A program made the translations under genes and the position numbers. The notes under the pieces were generated by a model. It saw only the letters and a program-made list of their open reading frames with translations. It searched no databases and was not told the DNA's origin. From the NCBI RefSeq assembly GCF_000327285.1, contig NZ_HE998568.1, forward strand, positions 136,880 to 200,879: DNA of 64,000 nucleotides. Direction: 5' to 3'. Each line of letters starts with the position of its first letter. Positions within the stretch are counted from its first letter, which is position 1. Positions 43,101 to 51,605 of the stretch are shown here, one piece after another. This DNA is from Holdemania massiliensis AP2. Its GTDB lineage: Bacteria > Bacillota_I > Bacilli_A > Erysipelotrichales > Erysipelotrichaceae.

Positions 43101-43120
43101 GAGTTCCCCTTCCTGATTTC

Positions 43121-43153
43121 AAATAAAAAACTTCTATCGGTCCGATAGAAGTC
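43121..43153 (-). terminator. Riboswitch expression-platform terminator
   Basis: On the minus strand ACTTCTATCGG pairs with CCGATAGAAGT and a TTTTTTA tract follows. Its 5' arm can instead pair with CGATAGAA of the aptamer P1 3' strand. Ligand binding should therefore favour termination (OFF switch). Confidence 0.85.
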
Positions 43154-43177
43154 ACAGGCAAAAATTACCCCTGGAGT

Positions 43178-43248
43178 TCTATCGTAGTCCAATATATAGC
43201 CATTGGGTAGAAACTCTTCACGCTGTTCCCTGTGAAGATATACGATAA
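43178..43248 (-). promoter_or_regulatory. Purine (guanine-type) riboswitch aptamer
   Basis: On the minus strand, P1 (TATCGTA/TACGATA) encloses a J1/2 beginning TATC, P2 (CTTCAC/GTGAAG), the hallmark J2/3 GTTTCTACC, P3 (CCAAT/ATTGG) and J3/1 GACTACG. In this class the pyrimidine of GAYTA selects the ligand. Here it is C, so guanine, hypoxanthine or a close relative is expected rather than adenine. Loop sequences L2 and L3 differ from the usual kissing-loop pattern, so the tertiary contact may be a variant. Confidence 0.9.
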
Positions 43249-43257
43249 GACTCAATG

Positions 43258-43286
43258 ATTATAGCATAGAAATGTTTTTTGCAAAG
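43258..43286 (-). promoter_or_regulatory. Promoter of the purine riboswitch operon
   Basis: TATAAT lies at 43258-43263 on the minus strand, just before the aptamer. A TTTGCA/CTTTGC-like -35 box lies 16-17 bases upstream. Confidence 0.55.
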
Positions 43287-43460
43287 TTGAAAATTAACTT
43301 TCATTTGTTTTTTTTCGTTCTTTCAGCAAGAAAACGCCTTCATTGAGCGGGATTACCGTATTTTTCCACATTAATAGTTTGGAATTTCTCCCCTCTCTCA
43401 TTCTTGTTTTCTGCTTCTTTTTCGATGTAAGACAGGCAGATGCCTGCCTTGAAGCTTTTC

Positions 43461-44147
43461 TTACGGATCAATCACCGTCGGAGTGCGTCCGATGCCGACG
43501 ACTTCCGCCGCAATTCTTTTCCACGTATTGCATCCGGCAATGCCATCGGCGCCTAAGCCGTTGTCGCGCTGATATTGAATCAGCGCTGTTCGGGTTGCGT
43601 TGCCGAATTTTCCATCCAGCCAGCGCGTGGAATACCCTAAAGCATTCAGCGCATCCTGCAGCACCAGGGTATAGCAGCCGACGGCACCCTCGCGCAGTGT
43701 CGGGAAGCCGGATGTGCCGCCGCAGGCACCGCGTGCATAACGGCGGTCGAAATGAACCCAGGTCGGCGTCATGGACAGAGGTTCGACATATCCCCACACG
43801 CCGAGGTTGTTCGCTGTCCGCCAGATCTGATTGCGCTGGGATTGGGACAGCCGCTGCCCAACGTCAAAGGATACGCCGACATAATGCTGTGACTGCAGAC
43901 CGTGACCGCCTTCCCAAATTCGCTTAAACGCATAGCCGACTGGAATCGCCGCTCCATACGTCCGGCGGGTTGCGTTCCAGGCTTCCATCGCGGTCGTCGT
44001 GGTCCAGAAAACCGTAGACCGGCTGGAACCGCGAAATTCCCTGACCAATAAGGTTCGGCCATAAGAATACGGCATCGGATCACTTTCCTCTCGCCACTCG
44101 ACATAAATCTGATTGGTATCCGGATCATAAATCAGTATTTTCGCCAT
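43461..44147 (-). CDS. M15-like peptidase domain protein with peptidoglycan-binding domain
   Basis: The 228-residue protein has a middle domain with the M15/VanY-like zinc pattern (SQHYVGVSFDVG near 88-99; TWVHFDRR near 132-139). A C-terminal PG_binding_1 domain (about 158-215) contains LQDALNALGYSTRWLDGKFGNATRTAL. Such enzymes cut or bind cell-wall peptides. No signal peptide is visible, as in phage-type endolysins or enzymes released by lysis. The start at 44147 follows a strong AGGAGGTGAGATCA. No phage genes are nearby. Confidence 0.8.
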   Translation of the reverse strand: MAKILIYDPDTNQIYVEWREESDPMPYSYGRTLLVREFRGSSRSTVFWTTTTAMEAWNATRRTYGAAIPVGYAFKRIWEGGHGLQSQHYVGVSFDVGQRLSQSQRNQIWRTANNLGVWGYVEPLSMTPTWVHFDRRYARGACGGTSGFPTLREGAVGCYTLVLQDALNALGYSTRWLDGKFGNATRTALIQYQRDNGLGADGIAGCNTWKRIAAEVVGIGRTPTVIDP

Positions 44148-44179
44148 TGATCTCACCTCCTCATTCATGTCTATGCAGG

Positions 44180-44208
44180 AAAAGAAAAACGGCGTGGATA
44201 AACGCCGG
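44180..44208 (-). terminator. Intrinsic terminator of the membrane-anchored unknown gene
   Basis: CGGCGT (44190-44195) pairs with ACGCCG (44202-44207) and TTTTTCTTTTCC follows on the minus strand. Confidence 0.7.
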
Positions 44209-44283
44209 ATTTCTGAATTAAGAAATTAAAAAACAAATAAATCAGTTCGATGACCTCACTTGAAATCCATTCCGTTCACAAAC

Positions 44284-44922
44284 TCAGGATTTAAACAAGT
44301 CCGTTCTTGTGAAAACAGCGCTGAGCTGCTTCATGAGCTCCGCTGACAATTCCATCGACGGAGTAAATCGAAAAACGATGACCCGGTTTTCTGAAAGCAG
44401 ATAGACGCTACTCCGCCGCTGCTCACTGGTATCCAAATAAGCTCGGTCACAATTCCATTGACCGGCATCCAACATTTCCAATCCGGGTCGCTGATCAAGA
44501 TAAGAATTAGCTTGATTTGCCTGAAACTGGGCTTGGTTAATGATCATTCCCATCTCCCGCAGATAGCCTAAGAGAGGATCGCTTTCTTCCTGAAATTCAA
44601 TCACTGTCAAATCCCAATTTATCCATTGATCCGTTTCTGCCAAATGGCCGCTGAGAATGCATTGATAGCGCTGATCGCCGCGAGCATCCTGCCAGCGATC
44701 TTTTTTTTCCACCGTTTCCTCAGCCACGTAATGATTCGGAAAATGGATCACTTGCGGCAGCTCCGGCTTTACATCATGATGGGAATACCAAAACATAACG
44801 CCGCCAAGGCTAATCATAATAAGAGCCCAGAGATTCTGTCTTCGATTATGTGCCCACAATGTTTCTAACTGATTATACGTCCACCCTTTCCGGGACAAAT
44901 ATTCATAAAATGGATGCCGCAT
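44284..44922 (-). CDS. Unknown protein with one membrane anchor
   Basis: The 212-residue protein has a short cytoplasmic start (about 1-28), one helix (about 31-47, LWALIMISLGGVMFWYS) and a soluble domain of about 160 residues outside or inside the membrane. The N-terminus (FYEYLSRKGWTYNQLETLWAHNRRQN) is basic, which favours an N-in orientation. No family is recognised. GGGGGATTCA precedes the ATG. It is a single-gene unit with its own terminator. Confidence 0.7.
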   Translation of the reverse strand: MRHPFYEYLSRKGWTYNQLETLWAHNRRQNLWALIMISLGGVMFWYSHHDVKPELPQVIHFPNHYVAEETVEKKDRWQDARGDQRYQCILSGHLAETDQWINWDLTVIEFQEESDPLLGYLREMGMIINQAQFQANQANSYLDQRPGLEMLDAGQWNCDRAYLDTSEQRRSSVYLLSENRVIVFRFTPSMELSAELMKQLSAVFTRTDLFKS

Positions 44923-45190
44923 TGAATCCCCCTTCGCACCGCTCTTGTTGTCTTTAATTATACATTAAAAGCTGCTAAAAACAGGTCAATTTTTCGAATC
45001 AAGTTCCGAACTGACTGAACCTTATTCTTTTTTTCCAATTATTGCCAGCGCTTAAACGAGGATGATCTTTGTTATACTACCCTTGTTATTGAAATTCAGG
45101 CTTCCTTTTTTCTGTCACCCTGCAGCGTAAAAGTAGAAAATGAAGTTCTCCTTCCTTGTTATTACAATACATTCATAAGGAGTAACCATT

Positions 45191-45637
45191 ATGAATGAAA
45201 TTATCAAATCTGATTATATTCATCTGCACTGTTCGCTCACGACCAAAGAATCCCTGTTTCAAGCAGCCAGTCAATGGGCGGCAGAAGCACAAATTATAGA
45301 AAATGCTGAAATCTTTCTCCACGGATTATGGGATCGCGAAGCTGAATTTTCCACCGGTGTCGGCGATGGAATCGCTATTCCTCATTGTCGATTGGAAGCC
45401 ATTCGCCGGCCTTCTGTCTTCTTTGCCCATCTGGAGCAGCCGATCTGTTGGAGTCCTGATGAACAAGTTGATTTGGTTCTCGTCTTGGCTGTTCCCCTAT
45501 CCAATGCTGAGAATACTCACATTAAATTATTATCCCAGCTTGCGCGCAAATTGATCGATGAAACTTTTGTCGGCCAGCTTCGCTCGCTTGACAAAGTAAG
45601 CGACATCTGTACTTTATTCAACGATATTCAGCTGTAA
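45191..45637 (+). CDS. PTS EIIA component (fructose/mannitol family)
   Basis: The 148-residue protein is an EIIA type 2 domain with the phospho-histidine motif GDGIAIPHCR (H at about 65). It relays phosphate from HPr to the EIIB encoded on the opposite strand near 51 kb. ATAAGGAG precedes the start and TATACT lies at 45073-45078. An imperfect cre-like site (TGCCAGCGCTTAAA, about 45043-45056) suggests catabolite control but has mismatches. Eighteen bases separate it from the regulator gene. Confidence 0.88.
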   Translation: MNEIIKSDYIHLHCSLTTKESLFQAASQWAAEAQIIENAEIFLHGLWDREAEFSTGVGDGIAIPHCRLEAIRRPSVFFAHLEQPICWSPDEQVDLVLVLAVPLSNAENTHIKLLSQLARKLIDETFVGQLRSLDKVSDICTLFNDIQL

Positions 45638-45655
45638 TGCAAGGAGGTGAGCTCC

Positions 45656-47554
45656 ATGCTGAACGGAAAAATGTTTCAGCTGATCAAGCTGCTGAACCAA
45701 CAGCACCATCCGCTGACCAGCGGTATGCTGGCTCAGCAGCTCAAACTGTCTCCCCGCACCTGTAAACGTTACATCGCCGAACTGATCCCGCGGATGGAAA
45801 AGCACGGCGCCTGTATCCTTTCTGATAAGACTGGCTACCATCTGGAAGTCCGCGATGCCCTTCTTTTTGAGGCTTTTCTGCGGGAAAAAACAAAAGTTTT
45901 TGAATTCTCTGAAAACAGTGGTGAGCTGCAATTCGAGATTTTAAAAAACCTGTTAGTTCATTCAACTTTATCTCAGAACGAAATGATTGATCAACTTTAT
46001 ATCTCTCGCTCAACACTCAACAAATTAATGATTGAAGTAAAAGCAACGCTGAAGGAGAACGGAATTCAGTTAGCCAATCGACCTTATTATGGGTATTACA
46101 TTGCAGGAAACGAAATTGACATTCGCAATTTTATGGTAAAAACGCTGTTTGTTACAGCCTCCTTTCTCTCTGCAGAACCTGAATTATTAGCAAGCATGCC
46201 GTTTTCGCTCAGTCAGTCAACAAGTCAAATCTGTCAAATACTGAAGGAAGAAGGTATTCCTCCTGAAGAAGATCTTGTGCATTACTGTCTCAAATATTTA
46301 ATGGTGAGTCTGTGCCGAATTCACAACGGTGCGCTGATCCATCTTTCTATTCCGCACTTAAGCGAAACTCTTCAGCCAACAGTTCAGCGTGCCGCTTCTG
46401 CGATTCTGAACCTTTTTTGCGATCAAGTCCTCATCCGTGATGAAGAACGCTTATACTTTGCCTCAATTATCGGCAATCGCACTCAAGCCCTTCAGTCAGA
46501 GGTCTTGGATTCTGCAGTTTGGCTGAAAGAGTTGGTAGAGGATATGCTGAATAATATTTTGAATCTCTGCAAGGTCGATTTCCGTAGTGATGAAACCTTA
46601 AAAAAAGCGTTGATGACCCATTTATACGCCTCGTTTTCCCGCTATTATCTGAAAGCAACTTTACCCAATCCGCTGATTTCATTGATCAAATCTCAGTATG
46701 TTGAAGCTTATAATTATTCTTTAATTGGCTGTGAAATGCTGAAAGAGAAGCATCAGCTGGCAATCAATGACGATGATCTTGGCTACATTGCTCTGCATTT
46801 TGCAGCAGCCTTAGAAAAAGAGCGGCCGACAATTTTATGCCGGACAATTATTGTCTGCGGCAGTGGAATGGGGACTTCTGAACTCATTCGGCTGCGCTTA
46901 AGCCGGAATATCCCACAATTAGCTATCCAGGCCGTGCTTGCCTCCTATGAGCTGCTTGATACTCCAACTCTGAGCGCTGATTTCATTATCACAACCGTTC
47001 CGCTGTCCATGACGGAAATTCAGCTTCCGGCAGTTCTGATCAGTCCAATGGTCACAGCCAGCGATATTCAAAAAGTCGAATTTATGATTAACAATTATAC
47101 ATCCCTGCAATATTTGCGTTCTTTATTTCGCAGTGAATTGTTTTTCCCGGATATTCCTGGAAATAACAAAGATGAAGCCTTGAATCACTTAACAGATTCT
47201 ATGGTGATGACCGGATTGATCAGCGAAGCCTTTGCCACCGCCATCAAAGAACGGGAAGCCATGTCTTCAACTGAGATCACAGAAAAAGTTGCGATTCCGC
47301 ATTGTTTTCTGTCAGTTCCGATTGACACCATGCTAGCAGTGGGTATATTAAAAGAACCTGTGGCTTGGGGGACTGCTCATGTTCAGTTAGTTTTTGTAGG
47401 AATCATTAATCCTGCAGTTAAGAAGAATAAATGTGTGTTTCCCATGATTTACCGCTTAATCCAAGACTCCGATAAGGTTCAGCGATTAATTCAACAAACA
47501 CAGGCTGATGATTTCCTGCGCATTTTATTTGAAAGTATTGAAACAGAACTCTAA
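45656..47554 (+). CDS. PRD-type transcriptional regulator with EIIB and EIIA domains (MtlR/LicR family)
   Basis: The 632-residue regulator has an N-terminal helix-turn-helix (about 5-65, LTSGMLAQQLKLSPRTCKRYIAEL), a second HTH/Mga-like region (about 85-150) and PRD modules (about 185-390; phospho-histidine candidates in YIALHFAAALEKE). An EIIB-like domain (TIIVCGSGMGTSELIRLRL, about 400) and a C-terminal EIIA domain (VAIPHCF near 545) follow. Its activity is set by PTS phosphorylation. ATG at 45656 is chosen, 8 bases after AAGGAGG; a GTG at 45647 overlaps that site. It likely activates the convergent PTS operon. Confidence 0.88.
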   Translation: MLNGKMFQLIKLLNQQHHPLTSGMLAQQLKLSPRTCKRYIAELIPRMEKHGACILSDKTGYHLEVRDALLFEAFLREKTKVFEFSENSGELQFEILKNLLVHSTLSQNEMIDQLYISRSTLNKLMIEVKATLKENGIQLANRPYYGYYIAGNEIDIRNFMVKTLFVTASFLSAEPELLASMPFSLSQSTSQICQILKEEGIPPEEDLVHYCLKYLMVSLCRIHNGALIHLSIPHLSETLQPTVQRAASAILNLFCDQVLIRDEERLYFASIIGNRTQALQSEVLDSAVWLKELVEDMLNNILNLCKVDFRSDETLKKALMTHLYASFSRYYLKATLPNPLISLIKSQYVEAYNYSLIGCEMLKEKHQLAINDDDLGYIALHFAAALEKERPTILCRTIIVCGSGMGTSELIRLRLSRNIPQLAIQAVLASYELLDTPTLSADFIITTVPLSMTEIQLPAVLISPMVTASDIQKVEFMINNYTSLQYLRSLFRSELFFPDIPGNNKDEALNHLTDSMVMTGLISEAFATAIKEREAMSSTEITEKVAIPHCFLSVPIDTMLAVGILKEPVAWGTAHVQLVFVGIINPAVKKNKCVFPMIYRLIQDSDKVQRLIQQTQADDFLRILFESIETEL

Positions 47555-47764
47555 ACTTAAAAATCGATCATCCATTATCCGCTGCAAGCTTTCGATAGAA
47601 TCGAAAATAAAAAACGATCGAGACCGAGCTGTAAATTCAGTAAAAGTCTTAAACAGACACATAAACGAAATCCTAGAAAAGACTGTATGATTCTGATTGA
47701 TAGAAAGATCTTCAATTCCACTTTGAATCCCAGTCTTTTTCTCTGCCATGACCTGGATATCCTG

Positions 47765-47810
47765 AAAAAAAACATAAGCACTGCCGTATCTGATTTCAGC
47801 ACTTATGTTT
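47765..47810 (-). terminator. Intrinsic terminator of the PTS/SIS operon
   Basis: On the minus strand AACATAAGTGCTG pairs with CAGTGCTTATGTT (two G-T pairs) and is followed by a long T run. Confidence 0.85.
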
Positions 47811-47831
47811 AGTTTCTTAATTTTTTTATAT

Positions 47832-47918
47832 TTACTTTTTACCTGAAGACTCATTGTTCATGGCTTCAAGAACATGAAAAGCGTCTGCAAAACTCCCTCC
47901 GTTCCATACTTCAATCAT
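47832..47918 (-). CDS. Candidate 28-aa ORF after the SIS gene
   Basis: ATG at 47918 opens 28 codons of protein-like composition (MIEVWNGGSFADAFHVLEAM, then NNESSGKK) directly after the SIS gene and before its terminator. No good ribosome binding site is seen. It may be chance or a small co-transcribed peptide. Confidence 0.2.
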   Translation of the reverse strand: MIEVWNGGSFADAFHVLEAMNNESSGKK

Positions 47919-47928
47919 TCCGATTCAA

Positions 47929-49005
47929 TTAAAGCTTCTCCGTATATTGATGCGTTTGGAAATAAGGCTTTTCGTTTTGGGCAATTGGCAGCGTTAGATC
48001 GACATCCTTTGCTTGCGCCAAACACCAGCTCAGCACTTGAAAGACACAAGGAAATTCCAAGGCTGGAAACTCCGATTGAGGCGTCCAAGCCAGATCGGTC
48101 TCATCCACCGGATTGGCGCCAATCAGAAAACCATTGCCGAATTCACATTTCACAAATCGAGCCAGACCTCGGGCACGCTCCGTTTCCCGACCGCCGTCAT
48201 TCATCACCAACACACAGAGCTGGGGATGAAAACCTAAAGTCGGTCCATGCATTCCTTCTTCCAATTCATAGCCTATGGCCATTGTCTTCCCGATTTCAAT
48301 CAATTTCAGTGCCCCTTCCAAGGCAACACCCCATAAACCATCAATTCCATATACAGCAAACATGGATGAGCCTAAAAGCTGATTTTGATTGTTTTTAAAC
48401 CAAGTCTTTGTTTTTTCTTCGATTTCCGGCCAGCTTGCCAAAGCTGCCTCCATCTGACCGATCCACTTTTCTTCTTGTTCCGGCGTAACTGTTCCTTTTT
48501 TCAAGCCGATTTCCACTGCGATCAAAAGCTGAATCAGAATTCCCGAAACATAACCCACTGTCCGCATCTTATACTCTTCATCGGCACACATCATGTCCAC
48601 ATGAACACCGCATTCTTGTGACATGTACTGCTGAGGATTCTGTGTTACAGCGACATTCAGCAAACCTTGCTGCTGAGCAAACTGGAGTGCTTTCCGGGTC
48701 GTCACCGAAGTCCCGGATTGGGAAGGAAAAATTGTCAGTGCTTTAGGATTACGAACTGTGCGATCATACAGATATTCATTCGGAGTCATAACGCTGACCT
48801 TCAATCGCGTGATTTGTTCTATCCATCCTTTAGCACTCATCACGGAATTAAAAGAACTTCCAGAACCTACATAAACAAGTTCATTGATGGTTTCCAATTG
48901 ATCTTTGAGGTAATCCAGCAAAGGCTGCAGATTTTGCTTGCGGGTTTTGATTAATAAGCGTCCTTTTTCCGGAACGCGTTCAATCCATTGTATTAATGGA
49001 AGCAT
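47929..49005 (-). CDS. SIS-domain sugar isomerase/deglycase-like protein
   Basis: The 358-residue protein has two SIS domains (about 35-165 and 195-330). YVGSGSSFNSVMSA and SQSGTS match the sugar-phosphate-binding loops of GlmS, AgaS and FrlB relatives. It may act on an amino-sugar phosphate or a glycated amino-acid phosphate delivered by the PTS. GGAGGAAT precedes the start. It is the last main gene of the EIIB-EIIC-barrel-SIS unit. Confidence 0.82.
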   Translation of the reverse strand: MLPLIQWIERVPEKGRLLIKTRKQNLQPLLDYLKDQLETINELVYVGSGSSFNSVMSAKGWIEQITRLKVSVMTPNEYLYDRTVRNPKALTIFPSQSGTSVTTRKALQFAQQQGLLNVAVTQNPQQYMSQECGVHVDMMCADEEYKMRTVGYVSGILIQLLIAVEIGLKKGTVTPEQEEKWIGQMEAALASWPEIEEKTKTWFKNNQNQLLGSSMFAVYGIDGLWGVALEGALKLIEIGKTMAIGYELEEGMHGPTLGFHPQLCVLVMNDGGRETERARGLARFVKCEFGNGFLIGANPVDETDLAWTPQSEFPALEFPCVFQVLSWCLAQAKDVDLTLPIAQNEKPYFQTHQYTEKL

Positions 49006-49020
49006 TGTCTTCTATTCCTC

Positions 49021-49986
49021 CTATCGTCTGTTCGACATGGCCATTCTGCGATACGTATGCCGGCGGCCACGGATTGCCATTGAATAATGGAAAATATTCA
49101 GCGGATCCGGAACCTGTTCGTTATAGCCGGAATCTCCTAAATCGTGAATGTCGGCTCCGGCCATTTTCGCGTAAAGAGCGATTTGTTCCACAGTCTGAGG
49201 AAACGAACCTTCTTGTGATGTATGGACACCCAGCGAAGCCAAGGCACCGTATTCATGAATCAAATCAACAAAGTGTTTGCATCGCGTCAAATCCCATCCT
49301 GGCAGAGAACCGGGAGCTGGAATCCCAACAATGTTCACGCCGGCCTGAATAAAAGCGACGATCTCAGCTTCTGTGATCAATTCCTTAAATCCGGCTTTTT
49401 GATTCAAAATGCCAGGTCCGTGGGGACGATTAAACTGAAGAATCAAATCATCACCAAGTTCCTTGCGGACGGCGGTAAACAATTCGACAAAAGATTCAAG
49501 GTGTGCCCAACCCGATACACAAATATGTTTAACGCCTAAACGACGGGCTTCAATCATTCTATCGACTGTCGCAACAATCCCTTTGCCATAGACCTGCTCT
49601 GTTCGCTGCCTATCCTCAGGATTGCATGCAAACATGAGGATAGACAGAGGTCGCCCCACAATCTCGCTGATTTCCTGAAATGTATATCCTCGTCCCAACG
49701 GAATTTGAACTGTTTGCTCTGTCACTTCATCCAGAGCTGGATCTTTGCTGGGCCACCCTGGAATATAAGGGTTAAAAGGATCGAAAGTATCAATATTTAC
49801 AATATCTGCACCAAAAGCAGCTGCTAATTCTGCATTCGTTACATGATCAATCATATTTGCACCGCGGATCCGGGCTGCGGCGCGAATGATCCGGCCTTCA
49901 GACATCCGGATTGCACTTAACAGCTCAACCGGAGTCATCGCGGTAAGTTCGCTGGGGGTCGCGGATAAGAATCGTTTTTGTGTCAT
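49021..49986 (-). CDS. Unknown, probably barrel-type protein linked to a PTS
   Basis: The 321-residue protein has alternating strand-helix segments such as MIDHVTNAELAAAFGADIVNIDTFDP, GVKHICVSGWAHLESFVELF, AFIQAGVNIVGIPAPGS and GALASLGVHTSQEG. These suggest a TIM barrel (inference). I cannot name the family with confidence; relatives are found beside fructose-type PTS genes. A role as a sugar-phosphate-processing enzyme fits the context. The start at 49986 follows GGAGGCTTAAA; an in-frame start at 50004 overlaps the EIIC gene. Confidence 0.65.
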   Translation of the reverse strand: MTQKRFLSATPSELTAMTPVELLSAIRMSEGRIIRAAARIRGANMIDHVTNAELAAAFGADIVNIDTFDPFNPYIPGWPSKDPALDEVTEQTVQIPLGRGYTFQEISEIVGRPLSILMFACNPEDRQRTEQVYGKGIVATVDRMIEARRLGVKHICVSGWAHLESFVELFTAVRKELGDDLILQFNRPHGPGILNQKAGFKELITEAEIVAFIQAGVNIVGIPAPGSLPGWDLTRCKHFVDLIHEYGALASLGVHTSQEGSFPQTVEQIALYAKMAGADIHDLGDSGYNEQVPDPLNIFHYSMAIRGRRHTYRRMAMSNRR

Positions 49987-49987
49987 T

Positions 49988-51085
49988 TTAAGCCTCCTTC
50001 TCATTTTGAAATTTTTTAGCCAGACGCATTCTCCGTAATAAAATCAATGCTGCGACCGTCAAGGCACCGATCAGAATGGAAAGAATATAAAGCAAGGGTT
50101 TCTCCATCAGGGGTACGCCAAGAATGCCTCCAGGTACAGTTTTCGGCATGTGTACTCCAAACAGGTAGGCACTGGCCGCAGCAAGTCCTCCGCCCAAGCA
50201 ATTAATGGGGATCATAAACAGCAGGTCCGACAGCAGCAAGGGCAGACCTCCTTCGGCAACACACAGCAAACCTAATATCAGGGCCGGCGTTCCGCTGGCC
50301 TGCAAATCTTCTGTAAACAGGTGTTTGCGCAAAACAAACTTATCTAGCAAAGTCGCAAATCCAAATCCTATTGCTGGAACTACAGAACCGATGGATAAAG
50401 GACCTTTTGAGAATCCAGCATCAGCTAGCTGCAGTGTAATGGCCATAAAACCTTTAGAAACCGGTCCGCCGATATCAAAGGAATTGCCTGCCGCCAAGAT
50501 AAAACTAATCGCCACGCCTCCCAGATTACCAATAACATTAATTAATGACACGATGCTTTGAGTAATCCAATTTCCCAGCGGATTGATGATAAAATAAGCA
50601 GCCAGAAAAATTGCCAGGGTTCCGATTAATGGATAAACGACCATATTCATAACCGGTAAATAGGTTCGGCTGACCTTTATTTGTTTCTTTAAGAAATTCA
50701 TTAGATAGCCGCCGAGAAAGCCGGTAATCACTGCCCCAAAGAAACCGGCGCCGGACAGGACGGAGAGTAAGCCGCCAAAGAAGCCGACAATCAGGCCAGT
50801 TCGATTGGCTATCGAGTAAGAAATATAGGCTGCCAGTACTGGATACATCAGATCCCGGCACTGAGGTCCTGCCACTTGCTGCATCCAGGCCAGACAACGA
50901 GTTAGGGCATCCATGCTGACTAGCGCTTCCGCGGATTTGATGTCCAAGCCTAACATCGATGCTGCGACCTGAGCAACACCCATCACAATTCCCGGAGCAA
51001 CAATGACTGGAATCATGTAGCCAATTCCGGTCATCAGATGTTTTTGAAATGTATTAAAGCCTTGTTGCCACTTTGTTTTGCTCAT
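49988..51085 (-). CDS. PTS EIIC component (fructose family)
   Basis: The 365-residue membrane protein has about nine or ten helices and the fructose-family EIIC segments HLMTGIGYMIPVIVAPGIVMG at the start, GFFGAVITGFLGGYLMNFLKKQIKVSRTYLPV in the middle and AVPAIGFGFATLL-like sequence near 230. It forms the transmembrane sugar path. It begins 2 bases after the EIIB stop and ends one base before the next start, so the unit is tightly packed. Confidence 0.9.
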   Translation of the reverse strand: MSKTKWQQGFNTFQKHLMTGIGYMIPVIVAPGIVMGVAQVAASMLGLDIKSAEALVSMDALTRCLAWMQQVAGPQCRDLMYPVLAAYISYSIANRTGLIVGFFGGLLSVLSGAGFFGAVITGFLGGYLMNFLKKQIKVSRTYLPVMNMVVYPLIGTLAIFLAAYFIINPLGNWITQSIVSLINVIGNLGGVAISFILAAGNSFDIGGPVSKGFMAITLQLADAGFSKGPLSIGSVVPAIGFGFATLLDKFVLRKHLFTEDLQASGTPALILGLLCVAEGGLPLLLSDLLFMIPINCLGGGLAAASAYLFGVHMPKTVPGGILGVPLMEKPLLYILSILIGALTVAALILLRRMRLAKKFQNEKEA

Positions 51086-51087
51086 AA

Positions 51088-51408
51088 TTATCCCTCCTCT
51101 TCAAAATAGCGTTCGATAACTTCTTGAGCATGATGGAGTATTTCGTGCATGCTGGAATGAACCGTTTTTGTTTCATAACCTTCAAATCGCTCCTCACCAC
51201 TGATGGCAATGTCATTGGCTAATATGATGAGGCACGCTTCATCCAGATCTTGTCGGGTCAATTCATTTTCGATTCCGGCAAAGCCTTGTGTTTCAACTTT
51301 TGCTTCGTAGCCTAACCGTCTGGCTTCCCCTTCCAATTTGTCAGCAACGATGTAGGTATGGGCAATGCCTGCCGGACAGGCGCATAATCCCACAATTTTC
51401 TTTTTCAT
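51088..51408 (-). CDS. PTS EIIB component (fructose family)
   Basis: The 106-residue protein has the fructose-type phospho-cysteine loop CACPAGIAHTY (about 8-18) and the helix segment GYEAKVETQGFAG. It passes phosphate from EIIA to sugar bound in EIIC. The start at 51408 follows AAAGGAGGAGCCG; an in-frame ATG at 51462 is unsupported. EIIA is not in this unit but convergent at 45.2 kb. Confidence 0.9.
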   Translation of the reverse strand: MKKKIVGLCACPAGIAHTYIVADKLEGEARRLGYEAKVETQGFAGIENELTRQDLDEACLIILANDIAISGEERFEGYETKTVHSSMHEILHHAQEVIERYFEEEG

Positions 51409-51550
51409 AACGGCTCCTCCTTTCTTTACTTTCATTGTAAATGCGTTTTCCTTATACTTCATTGCTTATCCATGCTACTTTTCGGACAGAATCTGAGCCC
51501 ATTTTTTATCCTCAATCCGGGTCAAATTATGTACAAAGTCTGCTGCTTTT

Positions 51551-51581
51551 ATAAAAAAAGCCGACAAATTATTGTCGGCAG
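51551..51581 (-). terminator. Intrinsic terminator of the DUF1963 gene
   Basis: GCCGACAA (51560-51567) pairs with TTGTCGGC (51572-51579), followed on the minus strand by TTTTTTATAAAAG. Confidence 0.85.
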
Positions 51582-51605
51582 ATTTATCTTTGTATTTAAC
51601 CTAAC

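Larger units (their letters stand above)
43101..43460. other. Leader and intergenic region holding the purine riboswitch
   Basis: Most of the stretch is riboswitch, terminator and promoter for the unit on the left. A small dyad CAGGCA/TGCCTG near 43431-43450 follows the M15-like gene on its right but has no T run. Confidence 0.6.
47555..47928. other. Intergenic region between convergent PTS units
   Basis: It contains a terminator for the SIS operon (47765-47810) and a candidate 28-codon ORF (47832-47918). The 109-codon minus-strand frame at 47525-47854 runs through the terminator and is not called. No terminator was recognised for the plus-strand regulator gene. Confidence 0.5.

Noticed and set aside
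45043-45056. cre site for CcpA before the EIIA gene
   Set aside because: At least two mismatches to the consensus; mentioned only as a possibility in the gene entry.
47525-47854. 109-codon minus-strand ORF
   Set aside because: It passes through the SIS-operon terminator and the 3' end of the regulator gene; composition is AT-driven.
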